NCBI RefSeq assembly: GCF_025567415.1
Contig: NZ_JAOQJV010000001.1
Location: forward strand, 1 to 64,000
Length of the DNA stretch: 64,000 bases
Reading direction: 5' to 3'
From: Claveliimonas ammoniilytica
GTDB lineage: Bacteria; Bacillota; Clostridia; Lachnospirales; Lachnospiraceae
Shown: positions 50,697 to 59,273 of the stretch, one piece after another
How positions within the stretch are numbered: position 1 is the stretch's first letter
How the letters are laid out: every line of letters starts with the position of its first letter
Notes under the pieces: model-generated
Database searches by the model: none
Told to the model about the DNA's origin: nothing
Seen by the model: the letters and a program-made list of their open reading frames with translations, nothing else
Program-made: the position numbers and the translations under genes

Positions 50697-51527
50697 ATGG
50701 CAGAACAGCAGAATGGATGCACACCATCCGATTGTGCCAGCTGTGCGCAGGGGGCTACATGTGGAAAGAAACCGGTAGATTTGCATGAACCGGCGAATCC
50801 ATATTCTCATGTTAATAAAGTGATTGCCGTAGTTAGCGGCAAGGGTGGTGTCGGCAAGTCTATGGTAACCGCATCACTTGCACGTATGATGCGTGAACAG
50901 GGATTTTCTGTAGGTATTATGGATGCGGACATTACAGGACCGTCGATTCCGAAGATGTATGGTATTCACGAGTCTGCAAAGGGCAGTGATGCCGGAATGT
51001 TCCCTTGCGAAGCAAAGGATGGCACTCGTATTATGTCGGTGAATCTTTTGCTGGAGCATGAGGAAGATCCGGTTATTTGGCGTGGACCTGTGATCGCAGG
51101 CGTAGTAAAACAGTTTTGGACTGACGTTATGTGGGGCGAGCTAGATTATCTCTTTATTGATATGCCGCCTGGAACCGGTGATGTACCGCTGACAGTATTT
51201 CAGTCGCTTCCGGTGGATGGAGTAGTAATCGTAACATCTCCGCAGGATCTGGTCAGAATGATCGTGAAGAAGGCTTACAATATGGCAGAAGCTATGCATA
51301 TTCCAGTACTTGGTATTGTAGAAAACTATAGTTATCTGAAGTGTCCGGATTGTGGTAAAAAGATTTCTGTATTTGGTGAAAGCCATATTGATGAGATTGC
51401 AGAAGAGCTTGGCGTTCCGGTACTCGGTAAGATGCCGATCGATCCGGCACTTGCGGAGGCAGTGGAGTCGGAGAAATTCTACGAGAGTGACAACCAGTAT
51501 CTTTCGGGTGCAGTGAACAAATTGTAA
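50697..51527 (+). CDS. mrp: Mrp/NBP35 family P-loop ATPase
   Basis: A 276-residue Fe-S carrier ATPase. The N terminus has a Cys-rich motif (CTPSDCASCAQGATC) for a cluster. The deviant Walker A is VVSGKGGVGKSMV, and FIDMPPGTGDVPLTVFQS and a CxxC (CPDCGKK) toward the C terminus are typical of Mrp/ApbC. It probably binds and transfers Fe-S clusters. AGGAGG lies ahead of the ATG. It ends the group started by the cyclodeaminase-like gene, and a terminator follows. Confidence 0.92.
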   Translation: MAEQQNGCTPSDCASCAQGATCGKKPVDLHEPANPYSHVNKVIAVVSGKGGVGKSMVTASLARMMREQGFSVGIMDADITGPSIPKMYGIHESAKGSDAGMFPCEAKDGTRIMSVNLLLEHEEDPVIWRGPVIAGVVKQFWTDVMWGELDYLFIDMPPGTGDVPLTVFQSLPVDGVVIVTSPQDLVRMIVKKAYNMAEAMHIPVLGIVENYSYLKCPDCGKKISVFGESHIDEIAEELGVPVLGKMPIDPALAEAVESEKFYESDNQYLSGAVNKL

Positions 51528-51570
51528 TCTCTGGATTTGCAGATTTTATAATTACAGATTTGGAATGATA

Positions 51571-51605
51571 GAAGCAGTGTGTATAGGATGTACATGCTGC
51601 TTTCT
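51571..51605 (+). terminator. Intrinsic terminator after mrp
   Basis: GAAGCAGTGTGTA (51571-51583) pairs with TACATGCTGCTTTC (51591-51604) around TAGGATG, followed by TTTATATC. A second small hairpin, CTATGCTTATAG...CTATAAGTAGG, lies at about 51611-51642. The rest up to 51737 is the AT-rich leader of the next gene. Confidence 0.75.
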
Positions 51606-51737
51606 TTATATCTATGCTTATAGATTAAAACTATAAGTAGGTTCGTTTATACACATTATCAATTAGACAGTCACGAGGATATGTAGGATAATTAAGATGT
51701 TATATATAAGTCAATTTAGGAAAGAGAGGGTACGAAA

Positions 51738-52847
51738 ATGACTTTATGTGATTCAAAGAAAAAACTTGCGCTGGCAGGCGCAGGCTGTGGCGTTGTAGCT
51801 GCAGTTCTTGCATTCCTCGGCAACCCGGCAAATATGGCATTCTGTATTGCTTGCTTTGTCCGTGATATGGCTGGTTCGTTGGGAATGCATCAGGCGGAAG
51901 TAGTACAGTATGCGAGACCAGAGATCATTGGACTGGTACTGGGTTCCTTTATTATCTCTGTTGCAACGAAAGAGTATCGTTCGACAGCAGGGTCATCACC
52001 GATGATTCGTTTTATCCTTGGTATGATCATTATGATTGGTTCTCTTGTATTCTTAGGATGCCCATTGCGTATGGTGATCCGTATGTCAGCAGGAGATCTG
52101 AATGCATGGGTAGCATTGATCGGATTTATCCTTGGTGTAGGTACCGGTACGATCATGCTGAAGAAAGGAAGTACACTGGGACGTGCACATGAGACTAATC
52201 AGGCAAGTGGTACGGTGCTTCCAATCCTTATGATTGGGGTCCTGATCCTTGCACTTTTCACAAGCCTTCTGAAAAGCAGCACAGCGGGACCGGGAAGTAT
52301 GCATGCACCAATCATCGCTTCATTAATCGGAGGTCTTGTGTTTGGAGCATTTGCTCAGAAATCAAGAATGTGTTTTGCTGGCGGTATTCGTGACGTGATT
52401 CTTATGAAGAATTTTGATCTTTTGACAATTATCGGAAGTCTGTTTGTTGTAATGCTGATCTTCAACATCGCAACAGGAAGATTTGTACTTGGATTCAATA
52501 CACCTGGTATTATTGCTCATTCCGAGCATCTGTGGAATATCCTTGGTATGTATGTAGTTGGTTTTGCTGCAGTACTTGCTGGTGGATGTCCGCTTCGTCA
52601 GCTGATTCTTGCAGGACAGGGATCTTCTGATTCGGCAGTGACTGTGCTTGGAATGTTCATAGGTGCTGCACTGTGCCATAACCTTGGACTGGCTTCCAGT
52701 GGTACAGCAATTAATCCTGAAACTAAGAAAGTTGTTGCCGGAGCTGTAACAGCTAATGGTAAGGTAGCGGTAATTATTTGTATTATCGCATGCTTTGTGA
52801 TTGCATTTACTAATAAACGCAAAATTGCAGCAATCACAAACAAATAA
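51738..52847 (+). CDS. yedE: YeeE/YedE family transporter (putative selenium/sulfur)
   Basis: A 369-residue membrane protein with about ten hydrophobic helices. It has paired YeeE/YedE repeats with conserved Cys: ANMAFCIACFVRDMAG, then VFLGCPLRMVIR, then QKSRMCFAGGIRDVILM, then VLAGGCPLRQLILAGQG. Homologues import thiosulfate or, in the YedE/FdhT group, are thought to handle selenium. The TusA-like gene 43 bp downstream fits either role. No selD or formate dehydrogenase gene is in the window, so selenium is not established. AAAGAGAGGGT precedes the start. Confidence 0.83.
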   Translation: MTLCDSKKKLALAGAGCGVVAAVLAFLGNPANMAFCIACFVRDMAGSLGMHQAEVVQYARPEIIGLVLGSFIISVATKEYRSTAGSSPMIRFILGMIIMIGSLVFLGCPLRMVIRMSAGDLNAWVALIGFILGVGTGTIMLKKGSTLGRAHETNQASGTVLPILMIGVLILALFTSLLKSSTAGPGSMHAPIIASLIGGLVFGAFAQKSRMCFAGGIRDVILMKNFDLLTIIGSLFVVMLIFNIATGRFVLGFNTPGIIAHSEHLWNILGMYVVGFAAVLAGGCPLRQLILAGQGSSDSAVTVLGMFIGAALCHNLGLASSGTAINPETKKVVAGAVTANGKVAVIICIIACFVIAFTNKRKIAAITNK

Positions 52848-52890
52848 GTATCAATAGAATAAAAAATCCGAATGAAAGGAAGGCACCATT

Positions 52891-53094
52891 ATGGTAGAAG
52901 TAGATGCAAGAGGATTATCCTGCCCAGAGCCAATCATGCTGACAGCAGAGGCACTGGCAAGTGCAAACGGACCGGTTAAGGTACTCGTAAGCGAGCCACA
53001 TCAGAAGACGAATGTTGAGAAGCTCGCCAGGGATCGTGGCAAGAAGACATCGGTTACAGAAGATGGTACAGATTTTGTGATCATAATTGAATAA
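52891..53094 (+). CDS. TusA/SirA-like sulfurtransferase domain protein
   Basis: A 67-residue single-domain protein. VEVDARGLSCPEPIMLTAEA holds the conserved Cys-Pro of TusA-like persulfide carriers, and the rest follows the beta-alpha-beta-alpha-beta-beta pattern. It is shorter than YedF, lacking that protein's C-terminal domain. It presumably accepts sulfur or selenium from the YedE transporter encoded just upstream. AAAGGAAGG precedes the ATG, and a terminator closes the pair. Confidence 0.88.
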   Translation: MVEVDARGLSCPEPIMLTAEALASANGPVKVLVSEPHQKTNVEKLARDRGKKTSVTEDGTDFVIIIE

Positions 53095-53107
53095 GATATA
53101 ATGAAAT

Positions 53108-53146
53108 GGAGCAGTTCTGGGAAAAACGGGGCTGCTTCTTTCTTAT
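53108..53146 (+). terminator. Intrinsic terminator after the TusA-like gene
   Basis: GGAGCAGTTCTG (53108-53119) pairs with CGGGGCTGCTTC (53127-53138), with some G-U pairs, and is followed by TTTCTTATC. Confidence 0.65.
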
Positions 53147-53155
53147 CTATGTGAC

Positions 53156-53175
53156 CTTACATTTATCTTACATTT
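53156..53175 (+). promoter_or_regulatory. Direct repeat CTTACATTT x2, likely response-regulator site
   Basis: CTTACATTT occurs at 53156-53164 and 53167-53175, 11 bases apart, which is one helical turn. OmpR-type response regulators bind such tandem sites. It lies 65 bases before the response-regulator start and suggests autoregulation. Confidence 0.5.
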
Positions 53176-53239
53176 GCGGTTTTGGGAGGAATTGTATGGT
53201 AACCTGTGGTAAAATATGCGGATAAGGAGGAATGTGGAA

Positions 53240-53929
53240 ATGTATCGAATCCTGATTATAGAAGATGATTTTACGATGGCAGAAGCCATGAAAAAACAGA
53301 TTGAATCATGGGGCAATGAAGTGCGTCTGGTATTGGATTTTCAGAATGTGATTCATGAATTTATAGAATATGATCCACACATGGTGCTGATTGATATTAT
53401 GCTTCCGTTTTTTAACGGTTATCACTGGTGTAGCGAGATACGGAAGATTTCCGATATTCCGGTAATTTTCATTTCTTCAGCATCTGATAATATGAATATT
53501 ATTATGGCAATGAATATGGGGGCAGATGATTTTATTCCGAAGCCGGTGGATCTGAATGTGATGATCGCAAAGATCCAGGCGGTACTCCGAAGAACCTATG
53601 ACAGAAGTAATCAGGTGCCGGTGCTGGAATGCGGAGGAGCAGTATTGAATCTGAATGATACGACGTTGAACTGGAATGATCAGAAGATTGAACTGACGCG
53701 GAACGAATTTCGTATTTTGAAGACCTTGATGGAGAATCGAGGCAAGATTGTCAGCAGAGATACGCTTATGACAAGGCTTTGGGAAGATGACTGTTATGTA
53801 GAAGAGAATACTTTGACTGTAAATGTAACCAGACTTCGTAAGAAATTAGAACAGGCGGGTCTGAAAGATTTTATCACGACCAGAGTGGGACACGGATATC
53901 TGATTGAACTGCCGGAGGAACATGAGTGA
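53240..53929 (+). CDS. Response regulator, OmpR/BceR type
   Basis: A 229-residue regulator. The receiver domain has the acidic pocket IIEDDF, the phosphorylated Asp at about 52 (LIDIMLP) and Lys in FIPKPVD. The C-terminal winged helix contains LTRNEFRILKTLMENRGKIV and the VNVTRLRKKLEQAGLKDFI segment. The ATG at 53240 follows AAGGAGG. It is coupled (ATGA overlap) with a histidine kinase and followed by a BceAB-type ABC exporter, so it should switch on that exporter in response to antimicrobial peptides. Confidence 0.93.
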   Translation: MYRILIIEDDFTMAEAMKKQIESWGNEVRLVLDFQNVIHEFIEYDPHMVLIDIMLPFFNGYHWCSEIRKISDIPVIFISSASDNMNIIMAMNMGADDFIPKPVDLNVMIAKIQAVLRRTYDRSNQVPVLECGGAVLNLNDTTLNWNDQKIELTRNEFRILKTLMENRGKIVSRDTLMTRLWEDDCYVEENTLTVNVTRLRKKLEQAGLKDFITTRVGHGYLIELPEEHE

Positions 53930-54936
53930 TGAAAAAGGAACGGATAGGAGAACTGCTGAGATGGTATATGCGCGAGCATAAGCGGTGGATCTGGTTGGTT
54001 ATATTACTGGGTGTGATCTATGGAAGCGTGTTTTATCTGTATAATGTTCCGGTAGAAGCGGCGGCGTATGGAACGGTACTTGGTGTGACCTTTCTTCTGG
54101 TTATGAATGTGTTATGGTTCTGGAAGTTCTGCAGAAAGCACCGGAAGAGAATGGAATTGATACCAGGAATTGAGTATGCATACCGAGATATGCCGGAGGC
54201 AGATACATTGGCAGAAAAAGATTACCAGCAGATGGTTATGGATCTTGGAAAGAGTTGCTATGAACACCTTGTGGAACTGGAGAATCAGGAGCAGGAGAGC
54301 AAAGAGTATTATACAATCTGGGTACATCAGATTAAGACGCCGATCGCTGTGATGCGGATGATTCTGCAGGAGGAAGATACCAGACAGAACAGAGAGCTTT
54401 TGGCAGAGCTGTTTCGGATTGAACAATATGCGGAAATGGCACTGTCCTACATTCGTCTGGAAAGCCGTGAGTCGGATTTTGTAATAAAAGAATATAATCT
54501 GGACGATATCATACGACAGGCAATCCACAGGTATGCACCACAGTTTATTCGGAGAAAATTGCGTCTGGTGTACGAGCCGACAGAAGTAAAAGTATTGACG
54601 GATGAAAAGTGGCTGTTATTTATTTTAGAGCAGATTATTTCCAATGCGGTGAAATATACGCCATCGGGAACCGTTACGATCCGGGTGACGGAAGATAAAA
54701 AATTGTCGGTGGAGGATACCGGGATTGGCATTGCGCCAGAGGATCTGCCGAGAATATTTGAAAAAGGTTTTACCGGATATAATGGTAGAAATGATAAAAA
54801 GGCGACAGGACTTGGGCTAAATCTTTGCCGAAAAGCGGCCGAACATCTGAACGTCGGGATCGCAGTTGAATCAAAGCCGGGAGTTGGCAGCTGTTTTACA
54901 CTGGATCTGAAGGAACGTCAGTTTAATATTGAATGA
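53929..54936 (+). CDS. Sensor histidine kinase, BceS type
   Basis: A 335-residue intramembrane-sensing kinase. There are only two membrane helices at the N terminus (WIWLVILLGVIYGSVFYLY, and VLGVTFLLVMNVLWFW) with almost no extracellular loop. The phospho-acceptor His is about residue 133 in WVHQIKTPIAVMRMIL. The ATPase has ISNAVKYTPSG, DTGIGIAPEDLPRIFEKGFT and GLGLNLCRKAAEHL. Such kinases cannot detect peptides alone and rely on their BceAB transporter, which is encoded downstream. Confidence 0.93.
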   Translation: MKKERIGELLRWYMREHKRWIWLVILLGVIYGSVFYLYNVPVEAAAYGTVLGVTFLLVMNVLWFWKFCRKHRKRMELIPGIEYAYRDMPEADTLAEKDYQQMVMDLGKSCYEHLVELENQEQESKEYYTIWVHQIKTPIAVMRMILQEEDTRQNRELLAELFRIEQYAEMALSYIRLESRESDFVIKEYNLDDIIRQAIHRYAPQFIRRKLRLVYEPTEVKVLTDEKWLLFILEQIISNAVKYTPSGTVTIRVTEDKKLSVEDTGIGIAPEDLPRIFEKGFTGYNGRNDKKATGLGLNLCRKAAEHLNVGIAVESKPGVGSCFTLDLKERQFNIE

Positions 54937-55054
54937 TTGGATAGCGTCTTTCAAAAATGTCACATGAGATGGTCATATTGTCACCGGAATCGATGTCTGA
55001 CAGAGCAGGGCAGGTCTATACTGATAGCAGAACAGAAAAAGGAGGTTATAGATA

Positions 55055-55816
55055 ATGATTATTTTAGAAGTATCATGTCTGAAAAAAGTATATACGACTC
55101 GTCTGGGTGGCAATCAGGTACAGGCTCTGGCGGATGTGTCATTTTCGGTAGAAGAAGGAGAATACGTGGCAATCATGGGAGAGTCCGGATCCGGTAAGAG
55201 TACGCTGCTGAATATTCTGGCAGCACTGGATCGCCCGACAGGAGGAAGAGTGAAACTGGATGGAAAAGATATAGGGCTGATCCGAGACAAGGAGATTACA
55301 AAGTTCCGCAGAGAAAACCTTGGATTTGTATTTCAGGATTTTAATCTGCTCGATACGTTCAGCCTGAGGGATAACATTTTTCTTCCGTTGGTATTATCCA
55401 GAAAAAGCGTGAAGGAGATGAACAGCCGCCTGCTTCCGATCGCGCATAAGCTTGGTATCCGAGATCTGTTGGATAAGTATCCATACGAAGTGTCAGGTGG
55501 ACAGAAACAGCGTGTGGCTGTAGCGCGGGCGCTGATCACGGATCCAAAACTGATCCTTGCAGATGAACCCACCGGAGCTCTGGATTCCAGATCAGCAGAT
55601 GATCTTCTGCGTCTGTTTGGAGAAGTGAATGAAGAAGGTCAGACGATCCTTATGGTGACACATTCCGCAAGAGCAGCCAGCAGAGCAGGAAGAGTATTGT
55701 TTATTAAGGATGGAAGAGTTTTTCATCAGATCTACCGTGGTGACAGTACAGATGAGCAGATGTATCAGAAGATTTCGAATACACTGACATTGCTCGCGAC
55801 AGGCGGTGAGATGTGA
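55055..55816 (+). CDS. ABC transporter ATP-binding protein, BceA type
   Basis: A 253-residue MacB/BceA-like ATPase. Walker A is GESGSGKSTLLNILAALDRP, the signature VSGGQKQRVAVARAL and Walker B LILADEPTGALDSR. AAAGGAGG is 9 bases before the ATG. The 118-bp gap after the kinase gene contains a spaced pair TGTCA...TTGTCA (54958-54978) that may be another regulator site. Together with the permease it should protect against cell-wall-active peptides such as bacitracin. Confidence 0.93.
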   Translation: MIILEVSCLKKVYTTRLGGNQVQALADVSFSVEEGEYVAIMGESGSGKSTLLNILAALDRPTGGRVKLDGKDIGLIRDKEITKFRRENLGFVFQDFNLLDTFSLRDNIFLPLVLSRKSVKEMNSRLLPIAHKLGIRDLLDKYPYEVSGGQKQRVAVARALITDPKLILADEPTGALDSRSADDLLRLFGEVNEEGQTILMVTHSARAASRAGRVLFIKDGRVFHQIYRGDSTDEQMYQKISNTLTLLATGGEM

Positions 55817-57807
55817 TGAAAAAAGGATTTTATGTGAGACTGGCTGCAAATAACATCCGAAAAAATGGTAAACTTTATATTCCGTATCTATTTACCTGTG
55901 TGCTGTCGGTGGTTATGTTCTATGTGATGATGTCTTTAAGCCTGGATCCTGCGGTGAAAAAGATGTTTGCAGGGGGAACGCTGAGCCTGATCATGAGGTA
56001 TGGAACCGTGATCGTAGGTATCTTTGTATTTGCGTTTTTAATGTATTCTAATGCTTTCTTGATGAAACGGAGACAGCGGGAATTTGGAATATTTAATATC
56101 CTTGGAATGGAAAAACAGCATCTGGGACATGTGCTTTTTCTGGAAACTATGATGGTGGCAGCGGGAAGTGTAGTGCTTGGTATTCTTTTTGGTATTCTTT
56201 TCAGTAAGACCATGTTTTTGATGCTCTGTAAAATAATCGGACAGAAAAATGTATTTGGCTTTTTCATTTCAAGTAAAGCAATACTTGTTACCGCATTTTT
56301 ATTTGCGGTGATACATTTCTTAATCTATCTGAAAAGCAGAAGGAAGATTCGTGTTTCTCAGCCGATTGAATTGCTACGTGGCAGCAGCGTGGGAGAACGG
56401 GAGCCCAAAAGTAAATGGATTCTGGCAATTTTGGGAGCTGTAGCATTAATTGAAGGATATTATCTGGCCTTGTCTGCGAAAGGAACCATAGATTCTATAA
56501 AGGTATTTTTTGTAGCAGTTATTCTGGTTATTCTTGCGACCTATCTGCTATTTATAGCAGGCAGTATTGTGATCCTTAAGATGCTCAGAAAAAACCGCAG
56601 ATTCTATTATAAACCGGAGCATTTCATCAGCGTTTCGGGAATGATGTACCGGATGAAGCAGAATGCAGCGGGTCTTGCGAGCATTTGTATCCTGTCTACG
56701 ATGGTATTAGTTATGTTGTCGTCTACCGGAAGTCTGATGATTGGAATGGAAGATATGGTACAGGCGCGTCATCCGAATGATTTTGGAATATATATGGATA
56801 CATCTGATATGGAAAAGAATCAGGAAGTTCTTGATAAGATTAAAATACATTGCGAAGAATATCAGATCGCGGAAAAGGATACGACGGATTATCGATATTA
56901 TACAGTGACTGGATGTCTGCAGAAGGATCATGTGTTGTTTGATCAGACAAAGTTTGATTATTTAAATGATAATGGCAATCTCAGGATTATGATGGTAATG
57001 CCATTGTCCGGGTATTGCGCAATGACAGGGGAAAAAGTAGAATTGTCCGGACAGGAGATGCTTCTGGGAACAGGACGTAATTCATATAAATATTCGAATA
57101 TGAAACTGATGGATCAGGTGTATAAGGTCAAAGGGAAGGTTCGGCATTTCGAAGGAAATGGTCAGGTGAATTCGAATATTCTGGATTCCTTTACGGTGGT
57201 GCTTGCAGATGATACATTTGATGCATTGTACCAGCAGATTAAGGATGCATATAGATATGATATGAAAATATATGAATATTATGGGTTTAATGTATCGCTG
57301 AACAAAGATGCACAACTTAAGCTAAAGGATTATATGTGGCAGGCGGTGCAGGATCAGGGCGCAGACAGTATAGATATCGAATGCAGAGAAACGTCCAGAA
57401 ATGATTTTATTGGAATTTATGGAGGCATGTTTATGCTTGGCATGTTCCTTGGAACCCTTTTTATTATGGCAATGGTGCTGATCATTTATTATAAGCAGGT
57501 CTCAGAAGGCTATGAAGACCGGAGACAGTTTGAGATTATGCAGAAGGTAGGTATGTCTCAGCAGGAAATGAAGAAAGTCATCCGTTCCCAGATTCTGATG
57601 GTGTTCTTCCTGCCATTAGTGGCAGCGGGTGTGCATATGGCAGTTGCATTTCCAATGATCGGAAATCTTTTGAAAGCATTCAATATGAAGAAAACAGAGT
57701 TGTACCGGAATTGTACAATTGGTGTATATCTAGGATTTGCAGTTCTTTATATTCTGATCTACAGTCTGACGGCGAAAGCATATTACAGGATTGTAAAGAA
57801 GGCATAA
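55816..57807 (+). CDS. ABC transporter permease, BceB type
   Basis: A 663-residue FtsX-like permease with the BceB layout: one N-terminal helix, three more, two, the large extracellular domain (about residues 305-510), then the last four helices. The opening YVRLAANNIRKNGKLYIPYL and the FLMKRRQREFGIFNILGMEK stretch are typical. The extracellular domain senses the peptide and signals to the kinase. The ATG at 55816 overlaps the stop of the ATPase gene. It ends the four-gene module. Confidence 0.92.
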   Translation: MKKGFYVRLAANNIRKNGKLYIPYLFTCVLSVVMFYVMMSLSLDPAVKKMFAGGTLSLIMRYGTVIVGIFVFAFLMYSNAFLMKRRQREFGIFNILGMEKQHLGHVLFLETMMVAAGSVVLGILFGILFSKTMFLMLCKIIGQKNVFGFFISSKAILVTAFLFAVIHFLIYLKSRRKIRVSQPIELLRGSSVGEREPKSKWILAILGAVALIEGYYLALSAKGTIDSIKVFFVAVILVILATYLLFIAGSIVILKMLRKNRRFYYKPEHFISVSGMMYRMKQNAAGLASICILSTMVLVMLSSTGSLMIGMEDMVQARHPNDFGIYMDTSDMEKNQEVLDKIKIHCEEYQIAEKDTTDYRYYTVTGCLQKDHVLFDQTKFDYLNDNGNLRIMMVMPLSGYCAMTGEKVELSGQEMLLGTGRNSYKYSNMKLMDQVYKVKGKVRHFEGNGQVNSNILDSFTVVLADDTFDALYQQIKDAYRYDMKIYEYYGFNVSLNKDAQLKLKDYMWQAVQDQGADSIDIECRETSRNDFIGIYGGMFMLGMFLGTLFIMAMVLIIYYKQVSEGYEDRRQFEIMQKVGMSQQEMKKVIRSQILMVFFLPLVAAGVHMAVAFPMIGNLLKAFNMKKTELYRNCTIGVYLGFAVLYILIYSLTAKAYYRIVKKA

Positions 57808-57841
57808 GTATTTTGAAATCCAGAAAAATGAGAATCGTGTA

Positions 57842-57870
57842 TTGACGAAACGAACGTGTGTTTGTATAAT
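57842..57870 (+). promoter_or_regulatory. SOS promoter of the DNA-repair operon
   Basis: TTGACG (57842-57847) and TATAAT (57865-57870), 17 bases apart. A LexA box fills most of the spacer, and another follows the -10. Confidence 0.85.
57851..57864. promoter_or_regulatory. LexA box 1
   Basis: CGAACGTGTGTTTG fits the Gram-positive LexA consensus CGAACRNRYGTTYG at every position. It occupies the spacer between the -35 and -10 elements. Confidence 0.88.
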
Positions 57871-57875
57871 AATAT

Positions 57876-57889
57876 CAAACATACGTTCG
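57876..57889. promoter_or_regulatory. LexA box 2
   Basis: CAAACATACGTTCG, read on the minus strand as CGAACGTATGTTTG, also fits CGAACRNRYGTTYG fully. It begins five bases after the -10, over the transcription start, and mirrors box 1 around the -10. Confidence 0.88.
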
Positions 57890-57944
57890 TTTTTTGTACA
57901 GATGAAACAAGGGTACAGAAAGAAGAAAAAGAGGAGGAGCGAAG

Positions 57945-59273
57945 ATGCAGATTTCAGAGAATATGTCTGTGATGGAGAAGCTGCGGATATTGACGGATGC
58001 CGCCAAGTATGATGTGGCATGTACTTCTAGCGGTACATCCAGGGGGAATGACGGTACAGGGCTCGGAAGCTGTGTGCAGATGGGGATTTGCCACAGTTTT
58101 GCGGCAGACGGCAGATGTATCTCTCTGCTTAAGATCCTTTTTACCAATGAATGTATTTTTGATTGTAAGTATTGTATTAACCGGAGGAGTAATGATGTGC
58201 CGAGGGCATCTTTTACTCCGGATGAGATTTGTGAGCTCACGATAGAATTTTATCGGAGAAATTATATTGAGGGATTATTTTTAAGTTCCGGGATACTGAG
58301 GAGCCCGGACTATACGATGGAACTGATCTGTGCGGCACTTGAGAAGCTGAGAAAAGTATATCGCTTCCAGGGCTATATCCATGTGAAGGCGATTCCCGGA
58401 GCCAGTGAGGAACTGATACAGCGGGCGGGATTTCTGGCAGACAGGATGAGTGTGAATTTGGAACTTGCTACGGCAGAAGGATTAAGAACGCTGGCGCCGC
58501 ATAAGACCAGAGATAAGATTCTTAAGCCTATGCGGCTGGTGCAGAATGGCAGAAGCCAGAATGCTTATGAATTAAAAGTATACCATCATGCACCGTCTTT
58601 TGTGCCGGCAGGACAGAGCACACAGATGATCGTAGGAGCGACACCGGAGACGGATTATCAGATGCTCCATGTGGCAGAGACGTTATATCAGCGGTTTGAT
58701 CTGAAGCGGGTGTTTTATTCAGCATTTGTGTCAGTGAATGTGGATAAGGCGCTTCCGGCTAAAACAGATCAGGGACCACCGCTTCTCAGAGAGCATCGCC
58801 TGTATCAGGCAGACTGGCTTCTTAGGTATTATAAGTTTGAGGCAAAAGAACTGCTGACAGAGGAGGAACCTAATTTCAATCCGTTGTTTGATCCGAAGTG
58901 TAACTGGGCGCTCAGACATCTGGAGTATTTTCCGGTGGAAGTGAACCGCGCACCTTATGAGATGCTTCTGCGGGTGCCGGGACTTGGGTACCGGTCGGCA
59001 GGACGGATCGTCCGGGCCAGAAGGCTTGGCACATTGGATTTTCAGGATCTGAAGAAGATAGGAGTAGTATTGAAGCGGGCAATGTATTTTCTAACCTGTA
59101 ATGGGCGTATGATGTATCCGGTGAAGCTGGAACAGGATTATATTGCGAGGAATCTGCTGGATGCAGGAGAAAGGCTGCCACAGGAAGTGCGTGGCATGAC
59201 GTATCAGCAGTTATCGTTGTTTGATGATGTGAGATTTGGCGGTGGTGTGAATGAAAAGAATTTATGTGTGTGA
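57945..59273 (+). CDS. Putative DNA modification/repair radical SAM protein
   Basis: A 442-residue radical SAM protein. The 4Fe-4S site is CIFDCKYC (Cys 70, 74 and 77), and further Cys lie upstream (CVQMGICHSF, GRC). A TIM-barrel part follows, with FLSSGILRSPDYTMELICAA. Near the C terminus a helix-hairpin-helix, RVPGLGYRSAGRIVRAR (about residue 345), indicates DNA binding. It matches the family known as TIGR03916, which travels with a uracil-DNA-glycosylase-linked protein; the reaction is unknown. GAGGAGG precedes the ATG. Two LexA boxes cover its promoter. Confidence 0.9.
   Translation: MQISENMSVMEKLRILTDAAKYDVACTSSGTSRGNDGTGLGSCVQMGICHSFAADGRCISLLKILFTNECIFDCKYCINRRSNDVPRASFTPDEICELTIEFYRRNYIEGLFLSSGILRSPDYTMELICAALEKLRKVYRFQGYIHVKAIPGASEELIQRAGFLADRMSVNLELATAEGLRTLAPHKTRDKILKPMRLVQNGRSQNAYELKVYHHAPSFVPAGQSTQMIVGATPETDYQMLHVAETLYQRFDLKRVFYSAFVSVNVDKALPAKTDQGPPLLREHRLYQADWLLRYYKFEAKELLTEEEPNFNPLFDPKCNWALRHLEYFPVEVNRAPYEMLLRVPGLGYRSAGRIVRARRLGTLDFQDLKKIGVVLKRAMYFLTCNGRMMYPVKLEQDYIARNLLDAGERLPQEVRGMTYQQLSLFDDVRFGGGVNEKNLCV

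Noticed and set aside
54937..55197. An 86-codon frame between kinase and ABC ATPase
   Set aside because: Most of it overlaps the ATPase gene in another frame, and it has no family resemblance or ribosome site.
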